NCBI RefSeq assembly: GCF_002211305.1
Contig: NZ_LOKW01000005.1
Coordinates: forward strand, 62,001 to 126,000
Direction: 5' to 3'
Source: Rhizobium sp. R634
GTDB lineage: Bacteria; Pseudomonadota; Alphaproteobacteria; Rhizobiales; Rhizobiaceae
Length of the DNA: 64,000 nt
The translations under genes were made by a program, and so were the position numbers. Below the pieces are notes generated by a model. The model made no database searches. It was not told where the DNA came from and was given only the letters and a program-made list of their open reading frames with translations. Shown here piece after piece: positions 9,477 to 17,966 of the stretch (its first letter is position 1; each line of letters starts with the position of its first letter).

Positions 9477-10502
9477 CTATCCGCGCAGCACCTCGATCAA
9501 TTCCACCATATCATCCGGCAGCGGCGTCTCGAAATGCATGACCTCACCGCTGCGGGGATGCTCGAACTGCAGCATGAACGCATGCAGGGCTTGACGGTCG
9601 AACCCCTTGACGATCTTGCGGACCTCTTCGGGCAGGGCATTGGCCTTGGTCTTGAAGCCTGCGCCATAAACCGTATCGCCGAGCAGCGGATGGCCGATAT
9701 GGGCCATGTGGACGCGGATCTGGTGCGTGCGGCCGGTTTCGAGATGGCACTCGACCAGCGAGGCGAGCGCGGTGGCATCCGGGTTCTCCTGGAAACGCTC
9801 GATCACTTGGTAATGCGTGATCGCCTCATCGGCGTCGTGACTGTCAGGGCGCTTGACGGCGCGGCGGGTGCGGTCGCCGGTAGCGCGGCCGAGCGGTGCT
9901 TCGACCGTGCCCGACAGCGAGCGGGGCCGGCCCCAGACGACGGCCTGATAGGCCCGCTCCAGCGGCATGGTGCGGCCGTGATCGGCAAATTGAAGCGAGA
10001 GATGGCGGTGGGCGATGTCGTTCTTGGCGACGACCATGACGCCGGTCGTGTCCTTGTCGAGGCGATGGACGATGCCGGGACGGCGCACGCCGCCGATGCC
10101 GGAAAGCGTATCGCCGCAATGGTGGATCAGGGCATTGACCAGCGTCCCCGTCCAGTTGCCCGCGGCGGGATGGACGACGAGGCCGGCGGGCTTGGAGATG
10201 ACGATGAGGTCCTCGTCCTCATATAGGATATCCAGCGGAATATTTTCACCCCGCGGCGTCGGGTCTTCGGGCTCGGGCAGGGTGATCTCGAAACTGTCGC
10301 CGGCGCGCACCTTGCGCTGCGGATCGGTGACGAGCTGGCCGCGCATGGAAACCTGGCCGTCCTTGATGAGCACCTTGATCCGGCTGCGGGAAAACTCCTC
10401 GCCGAGCTGCGCCGTCAGCCAGGCGTCGAGCCGGCCTTCGGCGGTTTCATCGGCCGTCAGGACTTTTCTAATGCCGGCTGCTTGTTTAAAGGGGTCGCTC
10501 AA
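9477..10502 (-). CDS. rluD: RluA/RluD family 23S rRNA pseudouridine synthase
   Basis: Converts uridines in 23S rRNA helix 69 to pseudouridine if it is RluD. An S4 RNA-binding domain comes first (about residues 20-75), then the catalytic domain with the HRLDKDTTG signature containing the nucleophile Asp (about residue 149) and the LETGRTHQIRVHMAHIGHPLLGD segment. The longer frame from ATG 10553 would overlap the divergent gene. TTG at 10502, preceded by GGAGAAG, gives a normal 341-residue RluD length and is preferred. Assignment to RluD rather than RluC/RluA rests on the S4 domain and overall length. Confidence 0.88.
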   Translation of the reverse strand: MSDPFKQAAGIRKVLTADETAEGRLDAWLTAQLGEEFSRSRIKVLIKDGQVSMRGQLVTDPQRKVRAGDSFEITLPEPEDPTPRGENIPLDILYEDEDLIVISKPAGLVVHPAAGNWTGTLVNALIHHCGDTLSGIGGVRRPGIVHRLDKDTTGVMVVAKNDIAHRHLSLQFADHGRTMPLERAYQAVVWGRPRSLSGTVEAPLGRATGDRTRRAVKRPDSHDADEAITHYQVIERFQENPDATALASLVECHLETGRTHQIRVHMAHIGHPLLGDTVYGAGFKTKANALPEEVRKIVKGFDRQALHAFMLQFEHPRSGEVMHFETPLPDDMVELIEVLRG

Positions 10503-10543
10503 GACGCTTCTTCTCCGACGTATTTTTAGAACGGGACGCACAG

Positions 10544-10930
10544 ATGACAGCAATCGAGCCAGACGACCAGGAAGAGAAGCCCCTTGATCCGGCGATGGAA
10601 AGTGTCCGGCGCAAGATGGTCCGCCTGCAGATCGTTTCCGGCGCCATCATGTTCGTGAGCCTTATGGCGGTCTTCGGTGCCGTTGTCTACAAGGTGACGC
10701 GCAGCGAATCGAAGGAGCCGGCGCCGGCCGTCAGCGCCTCTGGCGTGCCTTCGGACGCGCCGCTTGCGGCGACCGTCTCCCTGCCGCTCGGCTTCAAGGT
10801 GCAGTCCACTTCGTTTTCGGCAGGGCAGATCCTGTTCTACGGCGAAACCGTCGAGGGGAAGAGAAAGGCGCTGGTGCTCGATCTCAGGACCGGCCGCACC
10901 GTCGCCGACGTCACCGTCGCTGGCAATTGA
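10544..10930 (+). CDS. DUF6476-type small membrane protein
   Basis: A 128-residue protein with a cytoplasmic acidic/basic N-terminus, one hydrophobic helix at about residues 28-50 (IVSGAIMFVSLMAVFGAVVY) and a short exported domain ending in a beta-rich segment with the sequence VLDLRTGRTVADV. It resembles DUF6476 proteins found in this place in Rhizobiales; function unknown. It is divergent from rluD by about 40 bases and only 7 bases before the RNA methyltransferase gene, so it is probably cotranscribed with it. Confidence 0.8.
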   Translation: MTAIEPDDQEEKPLDPAMESVRRKMVRLQIVSGAIMFVSLMAVFGAVVYKVTRSESKEPAPAVSASGVPSDAPLAATVSLPLGFKVQSTSFSAGQILFYGETVEGKRKALVLDLRTGRTVADVTVAGN

Positions 10931-10937
10931 GGCCGGC

Positions 10938-11762
10938 ATGGCCGCCGACCCGATCGTCATCGACAGCGCCGCCGACCCGCGCATTGCCGAATTCCGCGAT
11001 ATCCGCGAGCGTGACCTGACGGGCCGGGAGAACCGTTTCATCGCCGAGGGCACCGTCGTGCTGCGCATGCTCGCCGAGGCGCATGCGGCAGGCCGCGGCT
11101 TCTCGGCCGAGAAGATCCTGCTGCTCAGCAACCGCGTCGGGGGCGTGCAGCCCATCCTGGAGCGGTTTCCGGCCGATGTGCCGGTCTATGTGGCCGAGGC
11201 GGATGTGCTCGACGGAATCGTCGGCTTTCACCTGCATCGCGGTGTACTCGCCCTCGGTCGGCGAGAGGATCGCGGCGAGGCGGCCCTTCTCGACGCATTG
11301 CCGGAGCGGGCGCTGGTGCTCGTCGGCTGCGGCATTTCCAACCACGACAATGCCGGTTCGATGTTCCGCAATGCGGCCGTCTTCCGGGCGGATGCGGTTC
11401 TGCTCGACGAAACTTCCTGCGATCCGCTTTATCGCAAAGCGTTGCGTGTCTCGGTCGGTTCGGTGCTGAGCGTCCCGCACCGGCGCGGCGGCGAGGCGCT
11501 GGATGTGCTTCTCGCGCTGGCCGAACGGGGCTTTGCCATCTGGACGCTTTCGCCACAGGGCAAGACCGATATTCGCGCCATTCCGGCCTCGGCGCGCATG
11601 GCGCTCGTTATCGGCACGGAAGGGGAGGGCTTGCCGGAAGACCTGCTCGCGCGCTTTCAAAGTGCGCGCATCCCGCAATCGGATGAGCTCGACAGCCTCA
11701 ACGCGGCAACGGCGACGGGGATCGCGCTGTTTTCCATGGCCTCGGCCATGAGCCGGATCTGA
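10938..11762 (+). CDS. TrmH/SpoU family RNA 2'-O-methyltransferase
   Basis: Predicted SAM-dependent ribose methyltransferase of the SPOUT class acting on tRNA or 23S rRNA, 274 residues. The three SPOUT motifs are present: a motif-1 segment with SNHDNAGSMFRNAAVF (catalytic Asn/Arg), motif 2 ALVIGTEGEGLPEDLL, and motif 3 with SLNAATATGIALF, which together build the knotted SAM site. An N-terminal substrate-binding domain precedes them. The longer open frame upstream lies inside DUF6476 in another frame; ATG 10938 is the natural start. The target nucleotide cannot be assigned. Confidence 0.9.
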   Translation: MAADPIVIDSAADPRIAEFRDIRERDLTGRENRFIAEGTVVLRMLAEAHAAGRGFSAEKILLLSNRVGGVQPILERFPADVPVYVAEADVLDGIVGFHLHRGVLALGRREDRGEAALLDALPERALVLVGCGISNHDNAGSMFRNAAVFRADAVLLDETSCDPLYRKALRVSVGSVLSVPHRRGGEALDVLLALAERGFAIWTLSPQGKTDIRAIPASARMALVIGTEGEGLPEDLLARFQSARIPQSDELDSLNAATATGIALFSMASAMSRI

Positions 11763-11765
11763 AGC

Positions 11766-12926
11766 TTATCGCACCGGATCGGCAATGATGGCGGCCGCCC
11801 GGTCGGCAAGGCTGACGCGCTCGTTCGGGTTCTTGTTGCCGGCATCCGGCAGCAGGGTCCGGATCGGCGAAGAAGGGCCTTCGTTGAGCGCGGTCAGCGC
11901 CACCATATTGGCGGCGATCGAGGCGATCTCCTCGCGGATCGCGCCATCGCGTCCGGTCACGGTCTTTGCCTTCTGCAGGCGCTCGGCGAGGGCAACACTG
12001 CGCGTGCGGACATCCTCGCCCATCTCAGCGGTGATGGCGGCGGCGTCGAATACGGATTCGGCTGCGTCTTCAGCCGTGATTTCCACGGGCAGTTCGGCGG
12101 CCATCTTGGCAAGGCCGGCATCGCGCAGCACGCGGTTGATCTTGCGGATCTCGGCATTGGCGGCCTTCAACTGGTCCTTCAACTTGGTGATCTCCTGCTG
12201 GCGGCGGGCGAGCTGCGTTTCTTTCTCGGCGGCGGAAGCGCTTTCACGCGCGGCCTTGTCCTCCAGGCGGATCACCATATGCTGCTGCTGCGTCAGTTTC
12301 TGCTCGGCATCCTTGGCGCGCTTCTGCAGCAAGGTGACGTCCTGGCGCAGCGTGTCGCGTTCGTCGCGCAGCGCGTTGGCGCGGAATTTCAAGCTTTCCG
12401 CCTCGGTGTCGCGTGCAGCCAGGTCGATTCTCAGCCCGTCGGTCTGTTCGCCGAGCTTGCTCAGCCGCGTACGCATCGTCGCCAGCTCGCTCTCCTTATT
12501 GGCAACGGATTGCTCGGCGATGTGAAGGTTGGTCTTCAATTGGCTGATATAATTCTCGTCCTTGCGCAGATGCGAGCGCTGCTCGGCCGCCTCGACATGC
12601 ATCTCGCCGATCTGAGCCTGCAATTCGCCGATCTCGGCGGCAAGCCTTCCGGCATCGACGGCAAGCGCATCGTGGCGCAATTGGAACGACAGGGATTTTT
12701 CGCGCTCGCGCAGAAGGTCTTGCGTGGTGCGGGCATTCTCGGCGGCATAGAGCGCGCGCACCATATCCTTCTGGGCGCGCACTTCCTGCGGGCTCAGCGG
12801 CATCGTCGCCTTAAGCCTGTTCTCGGTGTACCAGACGATCCGACGATGGACGGCGGGCGAAACCAGAAAGACGAGGAAGGCCGCGGTCAGGAAGCCCAAT
12901 CCGAACAAGAGAGCATATTCGATCAC
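11766..12926 (-). CDS. membrane-anchored coiled-coil protein, function unknown
   Basis: A 386-residue protein with one N-terminal membrane helix (about residues 3-25) and a long cytoplasmic alpha-helical region (about 45-270) rich in Glu, Lys, Gln, Arg and Leu with heptad character. The C-terminal 110 residues are less helical and include the acidic EITAEDAAES segment. Comparable proteins occur in other Rhizobiales but I know no named function. The architecture fits a scaffold or cell-envelope organiser. It converges with the RNA methyltransferase, whose stop is 4 bases away. Confidence 0.8.
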   Translation of the reverse strand: MIEYALLFGLGFLTAAFLVFLVSPAVHRRIVWYTENRLKATMPLSPQEVRAQKDMVRALYAAENARTTQDLLREREKSLSFQLRHDALAVDAGRLAAEIGELQAQIGEMHVEAAEQRSHLRKDENYISQLKTNLHIAEQSVANKESELATMRTRLSKLGEQTDGLRIDLAARDTEAESLKFRANALRDERDTLRQDVTLLQKRAKDAEQKLTQQQHMVIRLEDKAARESASAAEKETQLARRQQEITKLKDQLKAANAEIRKINRVLRDAGLAKMAAELPVEITAEDAAESVFDAAAITAEMGEDVRTRSVALAERLQKAKTVTGRDGAIREEIASIAANMVALTALNEGPSSPIRTLLPDAGNKNPNERVSLADRAAAIIADPVR

Positions 12927-13042
12927 GGCGCGGCCATCGATTAGAAGGTTAATACAGGGTCAACCGTGATGATTAAGCATGCATGGCGGATATCGCAAGG
13001 CCGCCGATGCGAACGGCGGCCATTTGCTGCGGTTTTGCCGGC

Positions 13043-13630
13043 TCAGAAGGGGTTCCAGGTCGGCGCGCTGGTGATCTTGAGATAGCCGACATTGACGCCG
13101 AGGCGGGCGCCGACGCCGGTGCGGATCGGCACGACGAGCACGTCGTTGTTTTTCAGCACGGTCATGCCGAAGCCGGCGATCACATAGGCCGAGCCGCTGA
13201 CGCCGCCGAAGCGGGCATAGATGCCGTTGACGGTGGGCAAGTCGTAGACCAGCATCATCACGCGGGAGCCCTGGCCGCCGTAGTCGATGCCGAGGGAAGG
13301 GCCCTGCCAGTAGAGCGGATGTTCGCCGGCATTCTTGGTGTTCAGCTGGCCTTCGCCATAGGTGAGACCGGCGATGAAGGCGCCGCCGCCTTCCTGTCCG
13401 AGGATATAGCCGTTCGGCAGACCGTATTTCTGAAAGGCGCTCTCGACGACTTTAGCAAGTCCGCCGCTGGCCGAGCCGAAAAAGGAGTGGCCGGTATCGA
13501 CGATCTCCTGCATCGTATATTTGCTGTTGTCCTGCGCGGCGGCCGTTCCGGCAACCATGAAGGTGGAGAGGACGATGGCCGAAAACAGCCTGCAGAAGCC
13601 GATGAATCGGCGCGGGAATCGAGGGCGCAT
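13043..13630 (-). CDS. eipA: DUF1134 periplasmic envelope protein (EipA-like)
   Basis: A 195-residue secreted protein. Residues 1-34 form a signal peptide (RFPRR, a hydrophobic core, AAAQ cleavage). The mature part is a DUF1134 domain, with the Gly-rich SFFGSASGGLAKVVESAFQKYG and GYILGQEGGGAFIAGLTYG blocks. In Brucella the DUF1134 protein EipA is a periplasmic envelope-integrity factor under CtrA control, and here the gene lies next to chpT and near ctrA. An open frame extends upstream to 13768, but ATG 13630 begins the signal peptide. The symbol is transferred by family and context. Confidence 0.8.
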   Translation of the reverse strand: MRPRFPRRFIGFCRLFSAIVLSTFMVAGTAAAQDNSKYTMQEIVDTGHSFFGSASGGLAKVVESAFQKYGLPNGYILGQEGGGAFIAGLTYGEGQLNTKNAGEHPLYWQGPSLGIDYGGQGSRVMMLVYDLPTVNGIYARFGGVSGSAYVIAGFGMTVLKNNDVLVVPIRTGVGARLGVNVGYLKITSAPTWNPF

Positions 13631-13703
13631 GGTGTCATCCGTTCGTCGGTTGGCTGTGAGCGGCAAGCGCTCGCGGCGATTGATGCATTTTGCGCCGATG
13701 ATC

Positions 13704-13718
13704 TTAACAATCGGTTTA
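13704..13718. promoter_or_regulatory. candidate CtrA box between eipA and chpT
   Basis: TTAA, seven bases, TTTA followed by CC: one mismatch from the CtrA consensus TTAA-N7-TTAA(C). It lies in the divergent region, 74 bases before the eipA start and about 107 before chpT. Confidence 0.5.
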
Positions 13719-13824
13719 CCAAATATGGTGTCATTATGGCACCGAATACGATCGCAAACTTCGCGCAATTTCGATGAAGCATAATTCCGGGCGCGATGAA
13801 CTTGCCGCCCCTCAGGAGACGATG

Positions 13825-14472
13825 ATGTCCAAGAACCCCAATCTTACCCTGTCCGGCCCGGACCTGGCCGCGCTTCTCTGCAGCCGCGTTTGCCACGATG
13901 TCATCTCGCCCGTCGGCGCGATCAACAACGGCCTGGAACTCCTGGATGAGGGCGGCGCCGATTCCGACGCCATGGATCTGATCCGCACCAGTGCACTCAA
14001 TGCTTCCGTCCGCCTGAAATTCGCCCGCCTTGCTTTCGGCGCGTCCGGCTCCGTCGGCGCGTCTATCGATACCGGCGAGGCCGAGCGGGCGGCGAAGGAT
14101 TTCGCTGTCGCCGAAAAGAAGACCGAGGTGATCTGGAACGGGCCGCGCGCCATCGTCGCCAAGAACCGCGTCAAGCTGCTGCTCAATCTCTTCCTCGTCG
14201 CCTATTCCTCCATTCCGCGCGGCGGCGTGCTGGAGGTGACGCTCGAAAATCCCGAATTCGACGCCAAGTTCAAGCTCACGGCGAAGGGCAAGCTGATGCG
14301 TCTGCCGCCGAAGTTCGTCGAGATCTCGACCGGCACGATCGAGGAGGCGATCGACGCCCATTCGATCCAGCCTTACTACGCGGTGCTTCTGGCCGAGGAG
14401 TGCGGAATGACACTCGATCACAGCGCAAGCCCCGATGAACTGGTGTTCACCGCAGTGGTTGCCACTGCCTGA
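13825..14472 (+). CDS. chpT: histidine phosphotransferase ChpT
   Basis: Passes phosphate from the hybrid kinase CckA to the receivers of CtrA and CpdR in the alphaproteobacterial cell-cycle relay; cytosolic dimer. The 215-residue protein has the dimerisation helix with the phosphoacceptor His in CHDVISPVGAINNGLELL (about residue 24). A degenerate ATPase-like domain follows, without the nucleotide-binding boxes of true kinases. Two ATG codons lie in tandem (13822 and 13825); GGAG at 13815 is better spaced for the second. Neighbours include ctrA and the sciP homologue, which supports the call. Confidence 0.93.
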   Translation: MSKNPNLTLSGPDLAALLCSRVCHDVISPVGAINNGLELLDEGGADSDAMDLIRTSALNASVRLKFARLAFGASGSVGASIDTGEAERAAKDFAVAEKKTEVIWNGPRAIVAKNRVKLLLNLFLVAYSSIPRGGVLEVTLENPEFDAKFKLTAKGKLMRLPPKFVEISTGTIEEAIDAHSIQPYYAVLLAEECGMTLDHSASPDELVFTAVVATA

Positions 14473-14592
14473 AATCGGTGCGGGGAGGGGTCGCTGCGCG
14501 CGTCCGGTAACGATTCCTTAGCCTGATGGACCTATTCTCTAAGGTTGTAAGAGGCCCCTCGCTGCGACGAATGCGGGGGAAAAGGAGCGGCC

Positions 14593-14955
14593 ATGCAAAG
14601 GTTCATGATCACCGATAATTCGGACATCGTCCGCAAGGTCGGCAAGCGCATTCTCTCCGAACTCGACTTTCTCGTCAGCGAGGCCTCCAATGCCGCCGAG
14701 GCGCTGCAGCGCTGCCAGACGGAACTGCCGGAATATCTGATCGTCGATTCCGGCATGGAGGGGGCGCTCGATCTCATTGCTGCCATCCGCGCCATGGACG
14801 GAGGCAAAGAGGTCAAGATCTATTACTGCGTGATCGAGGCCGATCTGAAGAAGCTGATGGCGGGAAAACGCGCCGGCGCCACCGACTTCCTGCTGAAGCC
14901 GTTCGATCGGAAGATCCTGACCGCTGTCTTCGGAAATCGCGCCATCGCCGCCTGA
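14593..14955 (+). CDS. single-domain response regulator (lone receiver)
   Basis: A 120-residue CheY-like receiver with no output domain. The phospho-acceptor is Asp52 in IVDSGMEG and the conserved Lys is about 102 in LLKPF. The acidic pocket is unusual, TDNSD near residue 8 instead of two adjacent Asp residues. It sits between chpT and ctrA, so it may be fed by ChpT. It does not look like CpdR or DivK by sequence motifs I know; the name is therefore left open. RBS GGGGGAAAAGGAG precedes ATG 14593. Confidence 0.85.
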   Translation: MQRFMITDNSDIVRKVGKRILSELDFLVSEASNAAEALQRCQTELPEYLIVDSGMEGALDLIAAIRAMDGGKEVKIYYCVIEADLKKLMAGKRAGATDFLLKPFDRKILTAVFGNRAIAA

Positions 14956-15104
14956 CGGAAGGCGTATTCCGCAACATCGCCCATTCCCGGAACCCGATGC
15001 TGAAAAGCGCGGGCATTCGGCTGACGCCGCGGTTCTCCATCTCTTCTGCTTCGCTGGCCGAAATGAAAGGTTCTGCCCGATTGGGCTGAGACAGCGTTGC
15101 CGGC

Positions 15105-15137
15105 CAAAAACGAAAAATCCCGCCGGAAGGGCGGGAT
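15105..15137 (-). terminator. rho-independent terminator of ctrA
   Basis: An 8-bp GC stem (ATCCCGCC with GGCGGGAT) with a 5-base loop, followed on the minus strand by TTTTTCGTTTTT. It is about 30 bases past the ctrA stop. Confidence 0.85.
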
Positions 15138-15167
15138 CTTCGTCATCCGATAAGGGGGATCGGAAAA

Positions 15168-15869
15168 TCAAGCGGTTTCAGCGTATTCGGCGCCATCCGG
15201 CTCGCGAAGAACATAACCGCGGCCCCAGACCGTCTCGATGTAGTTGGCGCCGCCGGCGGCGTTGGCAAGCTTCTTGCGCAGCTTGCAGATGAAGACGTCG
15301 ATGATCTTCAGTTCCGGCTCATCCATGCCGCCGTAAAGGTGGTTCAGGAACATTTCCTTGGTGAGCGTGGTGCCCTTGCGGAGCGAAAGCAGCTCCAGCA
15401 TCTGATATTCCTTGCCCGTCAGGTGGACGCGCTGGCCGCCGACTTCGACGGTCTTGGCGTCGAGGTTGACGATGAGTTCGCCCGTCATGATGACCGACTG
15501 TGCGTGGCCCTTGGAGCGGCGAACGATAGCGTGAATGCGGGCGACGAGCTCGTCCTTGTGGAACGGCTTGGTCATGTAGTCGTCGGCGCCGAAGCCCAGG
15601 CCGCGAACCTTGTCTTCGATGCCTGCCATGCCCGACAGAATGAGGATCGGTGTCTTGACCTTGGACAGGCGGAGAGTGCGGAGCACTTCATATCCGGACA
15701 TGTCGGGCAGATTCAGATCGAGAAGGATGATATCGTAATCATACAGCTTGCCCAGATCGACGCCTTCTTCACCGAGATCGGTGGTATAAACATTGAAACT
15801 TTCAGATTTGAGCATCAGTTCGATGCTCTGCGCCGTAGCGCTGTCATCCTCGATTAGTAGTACCCGCAT
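15168..15869 (-). CDS. ctrA: cell-cycle master response regulator CtrA
   Basis: OmpR-type transcription factor controlling division, polarity, DNA methylation and motility genes. A receiver domain comes first (acidic pocket EDD at 7-9, phospho-acceptor Asp51 in LLDLNLPDM, Lys101 in TKPF), then a winged-helix DNA-binding domain containing [12 protein letters not shown] and [11 protein letters not shown]. The 233-residue length is typical. It ends with the hydrophobic/Ala tail (AETA) that resembles the ClpXP degron of Caulobacter CtrA. The upstream region carries GANTC sites and a TTAACCAT half site. Divergent from the FliJ-like gene. Confidence 0.97.
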   Translation of the reverse strand: MRVLLIEDDSATAQSIELMLKSESFNVYTTDLGEEGVDLGKLYDYDIILLDLNLPDMSGYEVLRTLRLSKVKTPILILSGMAGIEDKVRGLGFGADDYMTKPFHKDELVARIHAIVRRSKGHAQSVIMTGELIVNLDAKTVEVGGQRVHLTGKEYQMLELLSLRKGTTLTKEMFLNHLYGGMDEPELKIIDVFICKLRKKLANAAGGANYIETVWGRGYVLREPDGAEYAETA

Positions 15870-16304
15870 AATTATCCCCTTTACCGCCGCCGAAAGGTGG
15901 TCTGGCCCCTACACGCTACCGAACAAGCTACGTGATTTGGAAGCTGCCACGAAATGGTTAACAAATTCTAATTCACTCTGGCAAGGAGTATCGAATTTAT
16001 TAAATAATTTTTCCATTTCTCTGTTTTCCAATAGGAATCTCAAAAAGGCGTTCCTCAACTTTAACATTAGGAAACAGCGCTAAGTGATTCATCCGACTCG
16101 CCAATGAAAAGGTTCGAACTTCATGCCGCGGCATTTACCGAGCCTTAAATCATCGGGTCTATCATTAACGATGCCCGTAAACGAAAGGTTACCAGCGGTA
16201 GGTTTTTGTTAATATCGCAGGAAATTTTTTAGCAAACCGTGTCAAAGCGGCGCGCAGGGCGGTTTCAAGTTGAGCCGGGGTCTCGCATCACGGGAGTAAT
16301 GCGT
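15870..16304. promoter_or_regulatory. long AT-rich regulatory region between ctrA and the FliJ-like gene
   Basis: A 435-base gap, AT-rich compared with its surroundings. It contains GANTC methylation sites at 16035-16039, 16086-16090 and 16095-16099, and TTAACCAT on the minus strand at 15954-15961, about 85 bases before ctrA. Such sites control ctrA promoters in Caulobacter through CcrM and CtrA. No coding sequence with a plausible start was seen. Confidence 0.5.
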
Positions 16305-16655
16305 ATGAAGTCGCGAGAAAGTCTCGTTCGCCTGAAAGAGTTTCAGGTGAACGAAAAACGACGTCAATTGCAGCAATTGCAGATGATGATGTCCGAATTC
16401 GAACGGATGACGAAGGATCTGGAGAGCCAGATCGTCGTCGAGGAAAAGAAGTCCGGTATATCAGACCCGAATCACTTTGCTTATCCGACCTTCGCCAAGG
16501 CTGCGCGTCAGCGGGCCGACAACCTGCAGGTTTCGATCAAGGAACTGAAGATGCAGGAAGAGGCGCTGGAATTGGCGCTCGAGGAGATGCAGGCGGAATA
16601 TGCAAGGGCGGCGGCGCTGGAAGAGCGTGACGTCAGCGCCCGGGCAAGGGCCTAA
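16305..16655 (+). CDS. FliJ-like coiled-coil protein
   Basis: A 116-residue, nearly all-helical protein rich in Glu, Gln, Met and Lys, with the length and pattern of the flagellar export chaperone FliJ. The N-terminal helix has KSRESLVRLKEFQVNEKRRQ. FliJ works with the FliI ATPase at the export gate; FliI is not in this window. Position next to ctrA is common in alphaproteobacteria. ATG 16305 is chosen because GGGAG lies 8 bases before; ATG 16299 is also possible. Assignment is by architecture plus context. Confidence 0.7.
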   Translation: MKSRESLVRLKEFQVNEKRRQLQQLQMMMSEFERMTKDLESQIVVEEKKSGISDPNHFAYPTFAKAARQRADNLQVSIKELKMQEEALELALEEMQAEYARAAALEERDVSARARA

Positions 16656-16700
16656 CAGAAAGAAGGGCGCCGGCTTCGGCGCCTGGGATCGCCAGAGAGA

Positions 16701-16745
16701 AGCCATGTATGATGGGCGCGCTGTCCGTCATACATGGCTTTTGGT
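16701..16745 (+). terminator. hairpin terminator of the FliJ-like gene
   Basis: A 12-bp perfect stem (AGCCATGTATGA at 16701-16712 with its complement at 16728-16739), loop of 15, followed by T-rich TTTTGGTGTTT. A second small GC hairpin (GGCGCCGG) lies just upstream. Confidence 0.6.
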
Positions 16746-16789
16746 GTTTCCGTTATCGTCCCAAAGTGCGGCTGCTTCGGCCGCATGAA

Positions 16790-17068
16790 TCAATTCACGA
16801 CATCGTGCCATTCCGGGTGGCGCTGCGCCTGGGCTTTGAAGAAAGGGCAGAGCGGAATGATCTTCCAGCCGCCGGCGCGGGCAGCTTCCACCGCGTGAAG
16901 CGCCAATGCCTGGCCGACGCCCTTGCCGCGCAGCGCATCGGGAACGGCCGTGTGATCGATGATGACGAGCTTCGCCGACGTGCGTGAATAGGTCATCTCC
17001 GCCCCGTGGCCCTCGACCTCTACGGCATAGCGGCCGCCGGAGCCGCCTTCTTCATTTCGAATATCCAT
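16790..17068 (-). CDS. small GNAT-type N-acetyltransferase (YidJ/Gcn5-like)
   Basis: A 92-residue minimal acetyltransferase-like protein. It has the acetyl-CoA loop RGKGVGQAL at about residues 47-55, preceded by the beta-strand LVIIDHTAVPDA, and ends with the conserved IPLCPFFKAQAQRHPEWHDVV segment. This family (single short GNAT domain) is widespread and its substrate is unknown. It lies between a FliJ-like gene and a PqiA-like gene, in the opposite direction to both. Confidence 0.85.
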   Translation of the reverse strand: MDIRNEEGGSGGRYAVEVEGHGAEMTYSRTSAKLVIIDHTAVPDALRGKGVGQALALHAVEAARAGGWKIIPLCPFFKAQAQRHPEWHDVVN

Positions 17069-17202
17069 CGTCTTTCCTCATGCACAGATATTGTCGCCGC
17101 CGACGGTGACACGGCGGCGCGGCCGTGCCAAGCCGGTGACGCAGTTCCAGGGGGAAACGGAGTGTTCATGAAAAATGTCGGATCGGCGCGAGGTTCACGG
17201 CA

Positions 17203-17670
17203 ATGAGCGCGCTTTCGGTAATCCGCCCGGTTCTTCTCGTGACGGCGCCGTTCCTTCTGGCGCTCGGCCTCGTCTTGCCGCTGGTCCGTTTCGAGACGCT
17301 GTATTTCTTCGATCAGACCCCATCGCTTATCGAAATCGTCGTTTCGCTCTGGCAAGGCGGGGATGGGCTGCTGGCGGCGATCGTCGCGCTGGTGTCGATC
17401 GTGCTGCCGCTCCTGAAGGTGATTGGGATCGCGGCGGAAGCGACGGCTTCCGGCGGCGCGGCCGGGAGCCTTTTCTATCGTCGCGTCGTGCCGCATCTGT
17501 CCAAGTGGTCAATGATGGACGTGCTGCTGGTCGCGATCGTCATTGCTGCGGCGAAGACAACGGGGTTGGCGGATGCCTTCACGCAGCCCGGCCTCTGGTG
17601 TTACGCGGCCTCGTCAATGATTTCGGGCCTTCTTCATTCCCTGATGGGAAATGCGTCCGGCCCGAAATAG
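17203..17670 (+). CDS. PqiA-like integral membrane protein
   Basis: A 155-residue membrane protein with about four hydrophobic segments (roughly residues 8-28, 52-74, 100-122 and 128-148). It has the paraquat-inducible-protein-A features LPLLKVIG and SKWSMMDVLLVAIVI. PqiA proteins take part in lipid transport or membrane stress with MCE proteins; no MCE gene lies beside this one. Full PqiA proteins are about twice as long with two such units and cysteine motifs; this one has a single unit and no zinc ribbon. ATG 17203 follows GAGG with suitable spacing. Confidence 0.75.
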   Translation: MSALSVIRPVLLVTAPFLLALGLVLPLVRFETLYFFDQTPSLIEIVVSLWQGGDGLLAAIVALVSIVLPLLKVIGIAAEATASGGAAGSLFYRRVVPHLSKWSMMDVLLVAIVIAAAKTTGLADAFTQPGLWCYAASSMISGLLHSLMGNASGPK

Positions 17671-17690
17671 ATGTCGATGATGGCGTGTGA

Positions 17691-17966
17691 TCAGTGGCGA
17701 TATTGCTGGATGCGCGTGGTGCGCAGGCCGGCCAGGCCATGGCTGTTGATCGACGACTGCCAGGAAAGGAACTCTTCTACCGTGAGCGTATAACGCTCGC
17801 AGGCCTCTTCCAAGCTCAACAGGCCACCGCGAACAGCCGCGACAACCTCTGCCTTGCGGCGGATCACCCAGCGCCGCGTATTGGGCGGCGGAAGATCCGC
17901 GATCGTCAGGGGGCTGCCATCGGGGCCGATGACATATTTTACTCGGGGACGTATCATTTCGGTCAT
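17691..17966 (-). CDS. sciP: SciP-like CtrA inhibitory protein (DUF1153)
   Basis: A 91-residue DNA/CtrA-binding regulator. The protein is a DUF1153 domain from end to end: RPRVKYVIGPDGSPLTIADLPPP, then RRWVIRRKAEVVAAVRGG, ERYTLTVEEFLSWQ and a C-terminal GLAGLRTTRIQQYR. In Caulobacter SciP binds CtrA and blocks transcription of CtrA target genes in newborn cells. The open frame extends upstream, but ATG 17966 matches the family start. A CtrA-like box lies just upstream, and ctrA is within 2 kb. Function is inferred by family. Confidence 0.88.
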   Translation of the reverse strand: MTEMIRPRVKYVIGPDGSPLTIADLPPPNTRRWVIRRKAEVVAAVRGGLLSLEEACERYTLTVEEFLSWQSSINSHGLAGLRTTRIQQYRH

